Of a stretch of DNA of 64,000 bases, positions 14,349 through 22,930 are shown piece by piece. Location of the stretch: the NCBI RefSeq assembly GCF_021502655.1, contig NZ_JAKFFT010000004.1:1178001-1242000 (forward strand), read 5' to 3'. A program made the translations under genes and the position numbers. Each line of letters starts with the position of its first letter. Positions within the stretch are counted from its first letter, which is position 1. The notes below the pieces were generated by a model. It was given only the letters and a program-made list of their open reading frames with translations, did not search any database and was not told the origin of the DNA. This stretch comes from Dyadobacter sp. CY347. GTDB taxonomy: Bacteria; Bacteroidota; Bacteroidia; Cytophagales; Spirosomataceae.

Positions 14349-14438
14349 ACAGAGACGGTTTTTGTTAAAAAGGCAATTTATATAAATCCTTTGGGAAGTT
14401 CAGGTATATTTTACAGGCCAGGGAATGTAAGTTACCGG
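14349..14438 (-). promoter_or_regulatory. Conserved upstream region of the XRE regulator (copy A)
   Basis: These 90 bases align with 35724-35814 upstream of copy B. Shared blocks include TTAAAAAGGCAATTTAT, TAAATC, GGAAGTT and a terminal AAGTTACCGG (14429-14438 and 35805-35814), after which similarity stops. Such conservation outside the coding region points to a promoter and operator that the regulator itself may bind. Confidence 0.55.
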
Positions 14439-14511
14439 TTGCAGATTGTTGGGTATGTTTTTCAGGATCGCATGCTTTGCAGAAAACGTAGATACAAGGT
14501 TGGCTAAGCAT

Positions 14512-14529
14512 TGTGCTGCTCTCAGCACA
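14512..14529. repeat. Small perfect hairpin TGTGCTG-CTCT-CAGCACA
   Basis: A 7-bp perfect inverted repeat with a 4-base loop lies between the XRE regulator's upstream region and the locus 1 operators. No T-run follows on either strand, so a classical terminator is unlikely; it may be an operator, or it may insulate the two divergent promoters. Confidence 0.4.
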
Positions 14530-14542
14530 GTTGAACTGACTC

Positions 14543-14585
14543 CAAGGGAAAACCCTAAGTTTTAAAAAAGTAGGGTTTTCCTTAT
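14543..14585. promoter_or_regulatory. Pair of TTAGGG-type dyads upstream of locus 1 (sites 3 and 4)
   Basis: CAAGGGAAAACCCTAA at 14543-14558 and GTAGGGTTTTCCTTAT at 14570-14585 match the dyad at 6701-6716 at 14 and 13 of 16 positions (the first read on the other strand). Between them is the string CCCTAAGTTTTAAAAAA (14553-14569), identical to 9280-9296. The first GH26 codon is at 14671. These are the best candidates for response-regulator sites controlling locus 1. Confidence 0.5.
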
Positions 14586-14670
14586 TCTATGTCCATGCTG
14601 ATTCGTCCTATTTTTGCTGGATAAAATTCTATTTATCCTGTTGGATCTTCATGTTACATTAATTTTTAAA

Positions 14671-15792
14671 ATGATTAGAATATTAATCGCTTTAACCGTT
14701 TTCTTTTTTACCTCAAATGCTGTGACCCGGGCGCAAAAACTGATAGACCCGAAAGCAACAAGAGAGACGGCGGCACTATACCAGAATATGCACAAGCTTG
14801 CCAAAAAGCACATCCTTTTTGGACATCAGGATGCGACTGATTATGGGCACGGCTGGCGAGACGAAGCTGGAAGATCGGATGTGAAATCGGTCGTCGGCGC
14901 GCATCCGGCAGTTATTGGTGTGGACATTGCGCCGTTGACAGGCAGGCCTGCAGAATCCATAAAAAAGAGTGAAGAGCGTTTAAGACAACTCGTCACCGAT
15001 ACTTATGCACGTGGTGGCATTACAACCATCTCCTGGCATTTTTCTAATCCGGTTTCGGGCGGTGGTTTTTACTGGAAAGATTCCATTTCATTGCCTGCAG
15101 TAAAATACATTGTTCCGGGAGGTAAAAACCATGAGGATTACAAACTCATTTTACAGGGTTTGGCTGGCTGGTTCAAAAGTCTGAAAGGTGCCGATGGAGA
15201 GCAAATTCCGCTTATCTTCAGACCCTATCATGAATTTGACGGTGATTGGTTTTGGTGGGGCAAGTCACATTGCACGCCGGATGAATTCAAGTCATTGTGG
15301 CAATTTACTGCCGGGTATCTGCGGGATAGTCTGGATGTTCATAATCTGATTTATGCATTTTCTCCGGATAACAAATTCAACACTGTCGCTGAGTTCAGTG
15401 AGCGCTATCCGGGAAATGAATGGGTTGATCTTGTGGGCATGGACAACTATGGAGATATGGGTCGCGATGGCAAGTACAACTTGGAACAGGCCATTAAAAA
15501 ACTCAAAATCGTGAATGACTTTGCACTGGAAAACACAAAGCTGGCCGCAATGACTGAGACAGGTCTTGAATCCATTGTGAATCCGGTTTGGTATACGGAT
15601 GTGCTGCTTAAAGTGCTTCAAAAGAACAAGTTGAATCTGGCTTATGTGCTTGTTTGGCGCAATGATACCAAAAGCCCCACCCATTATTATGTCCCATTTC
15701 CCGGACATGCAGCCGTACCGGATTTTGAAAAGTTTTATAATGATAAGTACACGTTGTTTGAAAACGATCTCAAAAATATCTATGGCAAATAG
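14671..15792 (+). CDS. GH26 family endo-beta-mannanase-like hydrolase
   Basis: The 373-residue protein has a signal peptide ending near TRAQ and a full GH26 catalytic domain. Typical segments are KHILFGHQDATDYGHGW, GGITTISWHFSNP, the acid/base motif FRPYHEFDGDWFWWG (Glu188) and the nucleophile motif MTETGLES (Glu296). GH26 enzymes mostly cleave beta-1,4-mannan, some mixed-linkage glucans or xylan. There is no lipobox, so it may be periplasmic or released. The frame opens at 14614, but the ATG at 14671 starts a normal signal peptide. It is the first gene of locus 1, 70 bases before susC, and lies downstream of two dyad sites. With GH36 and esterases in the same locus, a substituted galactomannan is the likely substrate. 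Confidence 0.92.
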   Translation: MIRILIALTVFFFTSNAVTRAQKLIDPKATRETAALYQNMHKLAKKHILFGHQDATDYGHGWRDEAGRSDVKSVVGAHPAVIGVDIAPLTGRPAESIKKSEERLRQLVTDTYARGGITTISWHFSNPVSGGGFYWKDSISLPAVKYIVPGGKNHEDYKLILQGLAGWFKSLKGADGEQIPLIFRPYHEFDGDWFWWGKSHCTPDEFKSLWQFTAGYLRDSLDVHNLIYAFSPDNKFNTVAEFSERYPGNEWVDLVGMDNYGDMGRDGKYNLEQAIKKLKIVNDFALENTKLAAMTETGLESIVNPVWYTDVLLKVLQKNKLNLAYVLVWRNDTKSPTHYYVPFPGHAAVPDFEKFYNDKYTLFENDLKNIYGK

Positions 15793-15862
15793 CGCATTTT
15801 AATTTGCCGCCGAAGGATTTGACATTAATCGAATTATACCTTAAAACCAAAAATTGGAAAGT

Positions 15863-18800
15863 ATGAAACATGCTTTACTAAATCGACGCGCCTGTGCCGC
15901 GGCTGTCACCCGCCTGGTGCCAGTGCTTAATTACGTTAAGCTCAGAGAAATGAAGAAGTGGGCAGCTTGTGTTTTGACGATGGCAGTAATGCAGGCTAAT
16001 AATGACGTATATGCCCTTAGCGTTCGAGGTGTGAATACCAGAAATAGCGCGGGAAATCAGCTGCCCATCATTGAGGTGACAGGCAAGGTTGTAGATGACA
16101 AAGGCGAGCCGCTGCCGGGTGTCAGCATTGTAATCAAAGGCTCAACGCAGGGAACAACCACGAGCGCAGACGGGAAGTACGCGCTGGCAGTTCCGGGAAA
16201 CAGCTCGGTGCTGATCTTTTCATTTGTAGGTTATTTGTCTAAAGAAATAACTGTAGGCACGCAAAGCACCATCAATGTAACCCTCGCTGTCGATACAAAG
16301 GCGCTGGAAGAAGTGGTGGTAGTAGGATATGGCGAAATGAAACGCGCCGATCTGACCACCGCACAGACTTCGGTTTCCGCCAAAGACATTGAGAAAACGG
16401 TCAATACGACCATTGAACAGGCCATTCAGGGGCGGTCGGCGGGTGTGTATGTGACGCAAAACTCAGGTCAGCCGGGTGGAGGAATTTCGGTAAATATCCG
16501 GGGCGTTAACTCGATCAGCGGTAGCAACGAGCCTTTATATGTGGTGGATGGCGTGCAGATTCCGGGGCAGTCGGCTTCATACGGATCACAGAGCTCTTCC
16601 AATCCACTTGCGGGGCTGAACCCGGCTGACATTGAGTCCATTGAAGTTTTACAAGGTCCTTCGGCAACGGCGATTTACGGTTCAAGAGCGACAAATGGTG
16701 TTTTGCTTGTGACAACAAAAAGAGGAAAATCGGGAGATACTAAAATTTCTTACGGATACCAGTACAGTTTGCAGACGCCACCGTCGCCGCTGAAAGTAAT
16801 GAACATGCAGCAATACGCGCAGATGGTGGGTGAATACCATGCCATTGCAGGCGGTGATACGCCCGGTGAATTTTTGGATCCATCATTACTTGGATCTGGA
16901 ACGGACTGGCAAAAGGAGCTCTTCAAAAGCGCTCCCATGAACAAGCACCAGCTGAGCCTAAGTGGCGGGAATGACAAGACAACTTACTATTTGTCGGGCG
17001 AGTATCTGAAACAGGATGGAGTTGCATTAGGATCGGGTTTTAATAGATATGGTTTCAGGTTGAATCTGGATAATAAACCAAGAAAATGGGCGACCATCGG
17101 TGCCAATCTCAGTTTTAACCAAACCAATGACAATCTCACGACAAGTCAGGAAAACGTGATTGCGAGTGCTTTGCAGCTTACTCCTCAGGTTCCGGTTCGA
17201 AATCTGGACGGTTCCTGGGGTGGGGGCGATGAGAACAATGGTGCCAACCAATTTGCACCCGTTAACCCAATCGCCATCGCCAATCTGACCACCAACAAAC
17301 TGGCAAGAAGGCAGTTTCTGGGCGGGTTGAACCTGGGCATTGAAATCATGAAGGGCCTGAACTTCCGCTCATCTTTTAATACAAACCTGGGCTTTTCAAA
17401 CTCGACTTATTATGTTCCATCTTATTCCATTGGCTGGGCAAGAAACGTAACTGCCTCGCTGACAAACGGAACTGGCACCAACACTTACTACAACTGGAAT
17501 CAGCTTCTGGAATATAACAAGCAGCTCGGCAAGCACAGTATCAATGTGATGGTTACCCATGAGGCGCAGGCTTCCACCTATAAAAATGTGGGTGCAACCA
17601 GAACCGGATTTTTAACCAATGACATTCTCGATCTGGCAGCGGGTGACGCATTAACATCCAGCAACTCAGGCGGCTCGGGCGAATGGGCGATGGAGTCGTA
17701 TCTGGGGAGGTTGAACTACAATTACGGCGATCGCTACATTGTGATGGCGACCGTGCGACGCGATGGTTCAGCCAATTTCGGTAAAGAAAATAAATGGGGC
17801 TTTTTCCCATCGGTGTCCGCAGCCTGGCGTGTTTCGCAAGAGTCTTTCTTTAATATACCTGCAATCAGCGACCTGAAACTGCGTTTTGAAACAGGTGTGA
17901 CGGGGAACCAAGGTGGAGGAGGGATTTACTCGCCGCTAGGAACGGGGGCAACGCCTACTTCCACAGGTTTTTTGCCAACCAAATACAGTAATCCCGGTTT
18001 GAAATGGGAAGAAACCAAAACCAACAACTTCGGTATCAACGTGGCATTGTTTGACAATAGAATCCAGTTTGAGGTGGATTATTACATCAAAGACACCGAT
18101 AATCTGTTGATGGAGAAGCCACTTCCCTGGTATATGGGAACCAATGGTACGGGTGCTGTGAGCTCACCGACGGTGAACATCGGTGCGCTGCAAAATAAGG
18201 GTTATGGCTTTACGATCAATACAATTAACATCAACCGGGGTGGTTTCAAATGGGAAAGCAACCTGAATATTTCCAGTTTTAAGACTAAAATCAAATCCTT
18301 TTATTCTGAAAGCGCATTCGTAGACCGTACATCATGGTGGTTACAGGACTGGACACAACGTGCGGAAGTGGGCGAAGCACCGTGGTTGTTTCGGGGTTAT
18401 ATGGAAGAAGGTCTATTCCAGAATGTTGCTGAAATCGACGGTAGCGCGGTTCCGGTTGATAACAATGGAGACCGACTGCCAACTAACATTGATAACATCT
18501 GGGTAGGCGACGTCAAATTCAAAGACATCAACGGCGACGGAAAAATAAATGAAATGGACCTGACCAACATTGGTAATCCCTGGCCGAAAATGTTTGCCGG
18601 TTTCACGAATACATTCTCCTACAAAGGATTCGACCTAAGCTTGCTCTTCACAAGCACCTACGGAAATGACATTTATAATTACCTCGGCAAGCTCAACACT
18701 AATGCGAGTAACATTAACCTGAGCCGCAATCTTCTGGTACACGCCATGGATTATGCCAAGCCAATTACGAATGAGGCTGGCGAGGTGGTGCTGTCCAATC

Positions 18801-19141
18801 CAGGAACAGACGTGGCGCGCATATCTAATGGGCCTAACAATAACTTTAACCGGCATACAGACAAATGGGTAGAGGATGGTTCATTTATCCGGCTCAAAAA
18901 CGTTTCGTTGAACTACAATGTGCCGGCAGCATTCTTGTTGAAACAAAAAGTAATTAGGGGTGCAAGGATCTCAGTTGGCGCGCAAAATGTGCTCACATTT
19001 ACCAAATACACCGGATTTGATCCTGAGGTAGGGGCATATGTATCAAGAGATTCAAGTCCTGGCAACCAGGCGATCGGACTTGATTATGGCCGTTATCCAC
19101 TGACTCCTATTTACACATTTAGCCTTGGATTGGACTTCTAA
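15863..19141 (+). CDS. susC: SusC/RagA-type TonB-dependent outer-membrane transporter (locus 1)
   Basis: About 1092 residues. After a long N-terminal region (basic start, hydrophobic stretch about 33-48) comes a CarboxypepD_reg-like domain (VTGKVVDDKGEPLPGVSI to NVTLAVDTKA, about 75-150), the SusC signature LEEVVVVGYG, a plug domain with AIQGRSAGVYV and VNIRGVNS, and a large beta-barrel ending in FSLGLDF with a terminal Phe. SusC proteins import oligosaccharides with energy from TonB-ExbBD. The frame starts at a TTG at 15854, but ATG at 15863 is the better start; the unusually extended N-terminus before the hydrophobic stretch leaves some doubt about the exact start. SusD follows 11 bases downstream. 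Confidence 0.95.
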   Translation: MKHALLNRRACAAAVTRLVPVLNYVKLREMKKWAACVLTMAVMQANNDVYALSVRGVNTRNSAGNQLPIIEVTGKVVDDKGEPLPGVSIVIKGSTQGTTTSADGKYALAVPGNSSVLIFSFVGYLSKEITVGTQSTINVTLAVDTKALEEVVVVGYGEMKRADLTTAQTSVSAKDIEKTVNTTIEQAIQGRSAGVYVTQNSGQPGGGISVNIRGVNSISGSNEPLYVVDGVQIPGQSASYGSQSSSNPLAGLNPADIESIEVLQGPSATAIYGSRATNGVLLVTTKRGKSGDTKISYGYQYSLQTPPSPLKVMNMQQYAQMVGEYHAIAGGDTPGEFLDPSLLGSGTDWQKELFKSAPMNKHQLSLSGGNDKTTYYLSGEYLKQDGVALGSGFNRYGFRLNLDNKPRKWATIGANLSFNQTNDNLTTSQENVIASALQLTPQVPVRNLDGSWGGGDENNGANQFAPVNPIAIANLTTNKLARRQFLGGLNLGIEIMKGLNFRSSFNTNLGFSNSTYYVPSYSIGWARNVTASLTNGTGTNTYYNWNQLLEYNKQLGKHSINVMVTHEAQASTYKNVGATRTGFLTNDILDLAAGDALTSSNSGGSGEWAMESYLGRLNYNYGDRYIVMATVRRDGSANFGKENKWGFFPSVSAAWRVSQESFFNIPAISDLKLRFETGVTGNQGGGGIYSPLGTGATPTSTGFLPTKYSNPGLKWEETKTNNFGINVALFDNRIQFEVDYYIKDTDNLLMEKPLPWYMGTNGTGAVSSPTVNIGALQNKGYGFTINTININRGGFKWESNLNISSFKTKIKSFYSESAFVDRTSWWLQDWTQRAEVGEAPWLFRGYMEEGLFQNVAEIDGSAVPVDNNGDRLPTNIDNIWVGDVKFKDINGDGKINEMDLTNIGNPWPKMFAGFTNTFSYKGFDLSLLFTSTYGNDIYNYLGKLNTNASNINLSRNLLVHAMDYAKPITNEAGEVVLSNPGTDVARISNGPNNNFNRHTDKWVEDGSFIRLKNVSLNYNVPAAFLLKQKVIRGARISVGAQNVLTFTKYTGFDPEVGAYVSRDSSPGNQAIGLDYGRYPLTPIYTFSLGLDF

Positions 19142-19152
19142 AAACGAATCAG

Positions 19153-20832
19153 ATGAAAATTTTAAATAATATCCTTTATCTCGGCAGCTTATTCGTCTCG
19201 CTCCTTGCAGTAACTTCCTGCTCAGAAGATTTTCTGGAAAGACCGCCGGTGGACGCAATTGTAGACGCGGGTTTTTACCAAACTGACGACCAGGTTTTGG
19301 CTTCGACCGCATTGCTATACAGCAAGGTGTGGTTTGACTACAATGACAAAGCATCCTACAATCTGGGCGATTTCAGGGCGGGAACGGCATTTTCTGCCTA
19401 TAACGATCGCGGTAATGTGCTTTTTAATACCACCGGAAACACACCGGAGAATGGTTCTGCGTGGCGCTCATTTTTTATAGTTGTTGGTCAGTCCAATCTG
19501 GCGATCAGTAACATTAATCAGTACGCGGGAGACGCGGTTTCTCCGGCGATCAAGAAAATGGCGATTGCTGAGGCGAGATTTATGCGCGCCGTTGCTTACC
19601 GGTCGCTTGTAATGAACTGGGGAGCTGTGCCGATCATTGAAAATAACCTGGAACTGCTTTCCGATACTACTGTTTCAAGAAACACGCCTGAAAGTGTCTG
19701 GAAGTTTCTGACAAGCGAAATGCGTCAAGTGGCGGAAGATCTGCCGGCGACTCCCATCCGTCCAGGCCGCGTGACAAGATGGTCAGCAGAGGGAATGTTG
19801 GCGCGTTTTTACCTGACACGTGCAGGCGTGGAGTCCGCTGGATCGGGAACCAGAAACCAGGCTTTTTTGGATAGTGCCAAATACTTTTCTGATAGAGTGA
19901 TTACGCAAAGCGGCCTATCGCTGCTCAAAAACTATGGCGATCTGTTCCTGTTTCCTTATGATAACAATTCCGAATCGCTTTTCTCGCTCCAATGGGTCTA
20001 TTCACCCGGCGCTTATGGTACGCAAAACTCGACACCGGCTTACCTGGCATTTAGTCCGGATATTGCAAATGGCGACGGCTGGGGCGGAGACAAAAGTGCC
20101 ACTTGGTGGATGCTGGGCCAATATGAGGGTATAAAGCAAACTGCCACGGGTATGCAGGGTCGGACCACAGATCAGCGGCTGAAAGCGACATTCATGCTGC
20201 CGGGCGCATCCTATTCTGAAATTACACAGACGATCCCGGGTGGCGAGCAGAAATTGATTGTCCCCAACCCGGGCGGTGACAACAACTTTGTGTCGATTAA
20301 AAAATACGTGACTGGAAAGGCGAAAGACGTCGGCGGCTTGTCGGCTTCGCAGAATTACGGACACGATACATACATGATGCGGCTTGCTGAAATGTATCTG
20401 ATATATGCCGAGGCTGTTCTGGGAAACAATGCTTCAACCAGCGATCCGGTTGCGCTAAAATATTACAATGCGATCCATACGCGAGCGGGCTTACCAGTTT
20501 TCGCAGGGCCTTTGACTTTGGACGTTATTTTCAAGGAACGGCTGGTGGAATTTGCCATGGAAGGAATGGCGTGGTATGACCTGGTTAGCCTGCATTACTA
20601 CAATCCCACGAAAGCCTATGCAATCCTGAACAGCCAGGATAGGGGATTGTTCGCCACGGCGCCGGATGTTTTTCCAAACCCTACATCGTGGACATTTACC
20701 AAAACGGCCTGGTCAACAACCGAGCGCACGATCAATGCGAACAGCGGAAATTTCCTGCTGCCAATCCCGTCCGCAGAACTAAGCCAGGCGCCCAATCTGC
20801 AAAAGCCAGCTGTTGATTATTACAGCAAATAA
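19153..20832 (+). CDS. susD: SusD/RagB-type surface glycan-binding lipoprotein (locus 1)
   Basis: The 559-residue lipoprotein has the lipobox AVTSC (Cys24), then SEDFLERPPVDAI, the usual SusD N-terminus. Internal signatures are AEARFMRAVAYRSLVMNWGAVPII, the helical TPR-like parts and the C-terminal SusD domain with MRLAEMYLIYAEAVLG, IFKERLVEFAMEGMAWYDLV and NFLLPIPSAELSQAPNLQ. SusD caps the SusC barrel and captures glycan at the cell surface. Its length, pairing and 11-base gap to susC leave little doubt. The next two genes encode further surface lipoproteins of the same locus. Confidence 0.95.
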   Translation: MKILNNILYLGSLFVSLLAVTSCSEDFLERPPVDAIVDAGFYQTDDQVLASTALLYSKVWFDYNDKASYNLGDFRAGTAFSAYNDRGNVLFNTTGNTPENGSAWRSFFIVVGQSNLAISNINQYAGDAVSPAIKKMAIAEARFMRAVAYRSLVMNWGAVPIIENNLELLSDTTVSRNTPESVWKFLTSEMRQVAEDLPATPIRPGRVTRWSAEGMLARFYLTRAGVESAGSGTRNQAFLDSAKYFSDRVITQSGLSLLKNYGDLFLFPYDNNSESLFSLQWVYSPGAYGTQNSTPAYLAFSPDIANGDGWGGDKSATWWMLGQYEGIKQTATGMQGRTTDQRLKATFMLPGASYSEITQTIPGGEQKLIVPNPGGDNNFVSIKKYVTGKAKDVGGLSASQNYGHDTYMMRLAEMYLIYAEAVLGNNASTSDPVALKYYNAIHTRAGLPVFAGPLTLDVIFKERLVEFAMEGMAWYDLVSLHYYNPTKAYAILNSQDRGLFATAPDVFPNPTSWTFTKTAWSTTERTINANSGNFLLPIPSAELSQAPNLQKPAVDYYSK

Positions 20833-20861
20833 TTATGGATTTATAAAAAATTGACATTCAA

Positions 20862-22022
20862 ATGAAAAACAGATATAGATCGGCCCTATTGTTTGCCTTG
20901 CTGGCATTCATGGCTGCATTTCAGATTTCTTGTAAGGAAGATGACGTGAACAACAACGGTGAACCTTCCATTACTTACGTTCGTGTAACCAACCCGGCCT
21001 CTTCGGATTCGTTGCTGGTAGGCGCCCTTCAAAGTAATCTGATCGCCATAGTAGGGGAAAATTTGCAGGACGTTACCGAAATATGGTTTAATGATCAGAA
21101 AGCGGTTTTGACACCAACTTACATTACCAGTAAGAGCATTCTGGTGAGTGTTCCCGCCATGGTCCCGAAGGAGATCAACAACAAAATGCGTATGATTTTT
21201 TCAAACGGCCGGACGCTCGAACATGATTTCGAAGTGCAGATCAGCGAACCCGAGCTAACCGGAATGAACTCCGAATACGTAGCCACAGGTGCTGTTGCGA
21301 CCATTAATGGAAATTATTTTTACCCGCCACTTACGGTCACTTTTGCAGGTGGCGTAACCGGTGAGTTGGTTTCAGTAACCGACCAGATCATCCAGGTGCG
21401 TGTGCCTCAGGGCGCGCTGCCAGGTCAGGTGACGGTAAAAACGGCTTTTGGCGAAACAAAATCAGATTTCTGGTTTCGCGACAATCGTAACATTTTTTTA
21501 AGTAATGATCCTTTTACAGGCTGGTGGAACCAGTCTTATGTAGTCACCAAGCCAGGCGCAGGCGATCCGGTGGCGATCAATGGAAATTACATTCGTGTGA
21601 AAGAAGTTGTCAGTGGCTGGCAGTGGAAGGAAGTTGCAGGAGGCCCGCCGGCAGACATGGGGCCAATCAGTAAAAACATTCCTGATGATGCGATTCTGAG
21701 ACCAGCGGATTACAACTTGAAATTTGAGGTTAATACTTTGAAGCCTTACAATAATAACCTGTTAAAAATCAATGTCGGTTTGGCAAATGACTTCCTTACG
21801 GACGCCTACCAATGGGCACCTCCTTACGATACAAAGGGTGAGTGGAGGACGGTTGTTATTCCGTTTAACGAAATAGCAGCCAGTTATGAAAGTCTGGGCG
21901 TAAAAATGGCTGTCAATCCAAATGGCTATTACACGCGGCTGCTTTTCCATGGCGGAGGAGATCTTGACGCTGATATTTCAATGGACAATTTCAGGGTAGT
22001 GCCAAAAATTCTCAAAAAGTAA
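20862..22022 (+). CDS. Surface glycan-binding lipoprotein with IPT/TIG domains (SGBP-like)
   Basis: The 386-residue lipoprotein has a lipobox ending at Cys24 (FQISC) followed by KEDD, an acidic tail typical for surface export in Bacteroidota. Two IPT/TIG immunoglobulin-like domains follow (about 45-125 and 130-200, with LIAIVGENLQDVTEIWFND and ATINGNYFYPPLTVTFAGG), then a C-terminal beta-rich domain (about 205-380, SNDPFTGWWNQ, LKFEVNTLKPY, TRLLFHGGGDLDADISMDNFR). This is the architecture of the SGBP-B-like proteins that follow susD and hold the glycan at the surface. It is 29 bases downstream of susD. The family match is by architecture and position. Confidence 0.85.
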   Translation: MKNRYRSALLFALLAFMAAFQISCKEDDVNNNGEPSITYVRVTNPASSDSLLVGALQSNLIAIVGENLQDVTEIWFNDQKAVLTPTYITSKSILVSVPAMVPKEINNKMRMIFSNGRTLEHDFEVQISEPELTGMNSEYVATGAVATINGNYFYPPLTVTFAGGVTGELVSVTDQIIQVRVPQGALPGQVTVKTAFGETKSDFWFRDNRNIFLSNDPFTGWWNQSYVVTKPGAGDPVAINGNYIRVKEVVSGWQWKEVAGGPPADMGPISKNIPDDAILRPADYNLKFEVNTLKPYNNNLLKINVGLANDFLTDAYQWAPPYDTKGEWRTVVIPFNEIAASYESLGVKMAVNPNGYYTRLLFHGGGDLDADISMDNFRVVPKILKK

Positions 22023-22040
22023 CCTTCAAAGACATTCAGG

Positions 22041-22901
22041 ATGAAAAAAATGTATGATCTGCGGTTTCTTACCGCAGCGGTTTTTCTAATGCTTGCAGGA
22101 CTACTAATAGCCTGCAACGAAGATGAAGTGGCGACAAGCAGCGAAGTGCAATTGCTCAGTTTCGGGCCTTCAGGCGTGACCCTGGGTGATACGATCAGCT
22201 TTATTGGTAAGAATCTGGATAAAGTAACTTCCATTGAACTGACAGGCGCCAGCGTTCCGGCGTCTGCATTTGTAAAACAAACACCTGACCGCATTGTAAT
22301 GACCGTGCCGAACGAAACTTCCGAAGGGCTTGTAACCCTGAAAACCACCGCAGGGGACATTGTTTCCAAAACTATACTCAGCCTGGAAGTGCCCGTAGAG
22401 ATTACCAAAATCCCAACACAGGCCAAACCTGGTGATAAGATCACGATTTCAGGAAAATATCTGAACTGGGTAAAGGGGGTAACATTTGCACAGGATACGA
22501 TGATAACAGAATTTGTAAGCCAAACCATGACGGAACTGGTCGTAACAGTGCCTTTCGGCGCGCAAACTGGCCCAGTCATTTTTTCAGCCGGCGGCACCGA
22601 ACCACTTTCTATTGAATCCGAAACGGAGCTGGTCATCACATTGCCAGCAATAAAAAGCTTCGCGCCGGCGGTTGCCGAACGTGAGAAAAATCTGACCATT
22701 ACGGGCACCAATCTGGATTTGACAATGGGCGTGCTCTTTACCGGTTTGACAGAGCCTGTGACCACGTTCGTCAGCAAAGCCCCTGGACAGCTGGTTGTGA
22801 AAATTCCCAAAGCAGCCATGAAGGGAAAAGTTAGTTTGATCGCCTATTCCGGCCTGCCGGTGGAATCGGCTGATTCACTAAAATTCGTTGGTGAGAAGTA
22901 A
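22041..22901 (+). CDS. IPT/TIG-domain lipoprotein of locus 1
   Basis: The 286-residue lipoprotein has a signal peptide with Cys in LLIACNEDE (about residue 28), then three successive IPT/TIG-like units (about 35-115, 117-200 and 205-285), each with a pattern such as GDTISFIGKNLDKVTSIEL or KITISGKYLNWVKGV and a following VTVP-type strand. No C-terminal binding domain follows, in contrast to the protein encoded upstream. It is 18 bases from the upstream gene and so co-transcribed. It may extend the surface complex or bind glycan itself; only the domain type is supported. A long open frame on the opposite strand here is a shadow. Confidence 0.8.
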   Translation: MKKMYDLRFLTAAVFLMLAGLLIACNEDEVATSSEVQLLSFGPSGVTLGDTISFIGKNLDKVTSIELTGASVPASAFVKQTPDRIVMTVPNETSEGLVTLKTTAGDIVSKTILSLEVPVEITKIPTQAKPGDKITISGKYLNWVKGVTFAQDTMITEFVSQTMTELVVTVPFGAQTGPVIFSAGGTEPLSIESETELVITLPAIKSFAPAVAEREKNLTITGTNLDLTMGVLFTGLTEPVTTFVSKAPGQLVVKIPKAAMKGKVSLIAYSGLPVESADSLKFVGEK

Positions 22902-22930
22902 GCTTTGCTATTCCTAACCCTTTAATCATT

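Noticed and set aside
21929-22819. Antisense open frame of 296 codons opposite the IPT/TIG lipoprotein gene
   Set aside because: It covers a well-supported lipoprotein gene, is Ser/Thr/Val-rich without domains and arises from the codon pattern of the sense strand.
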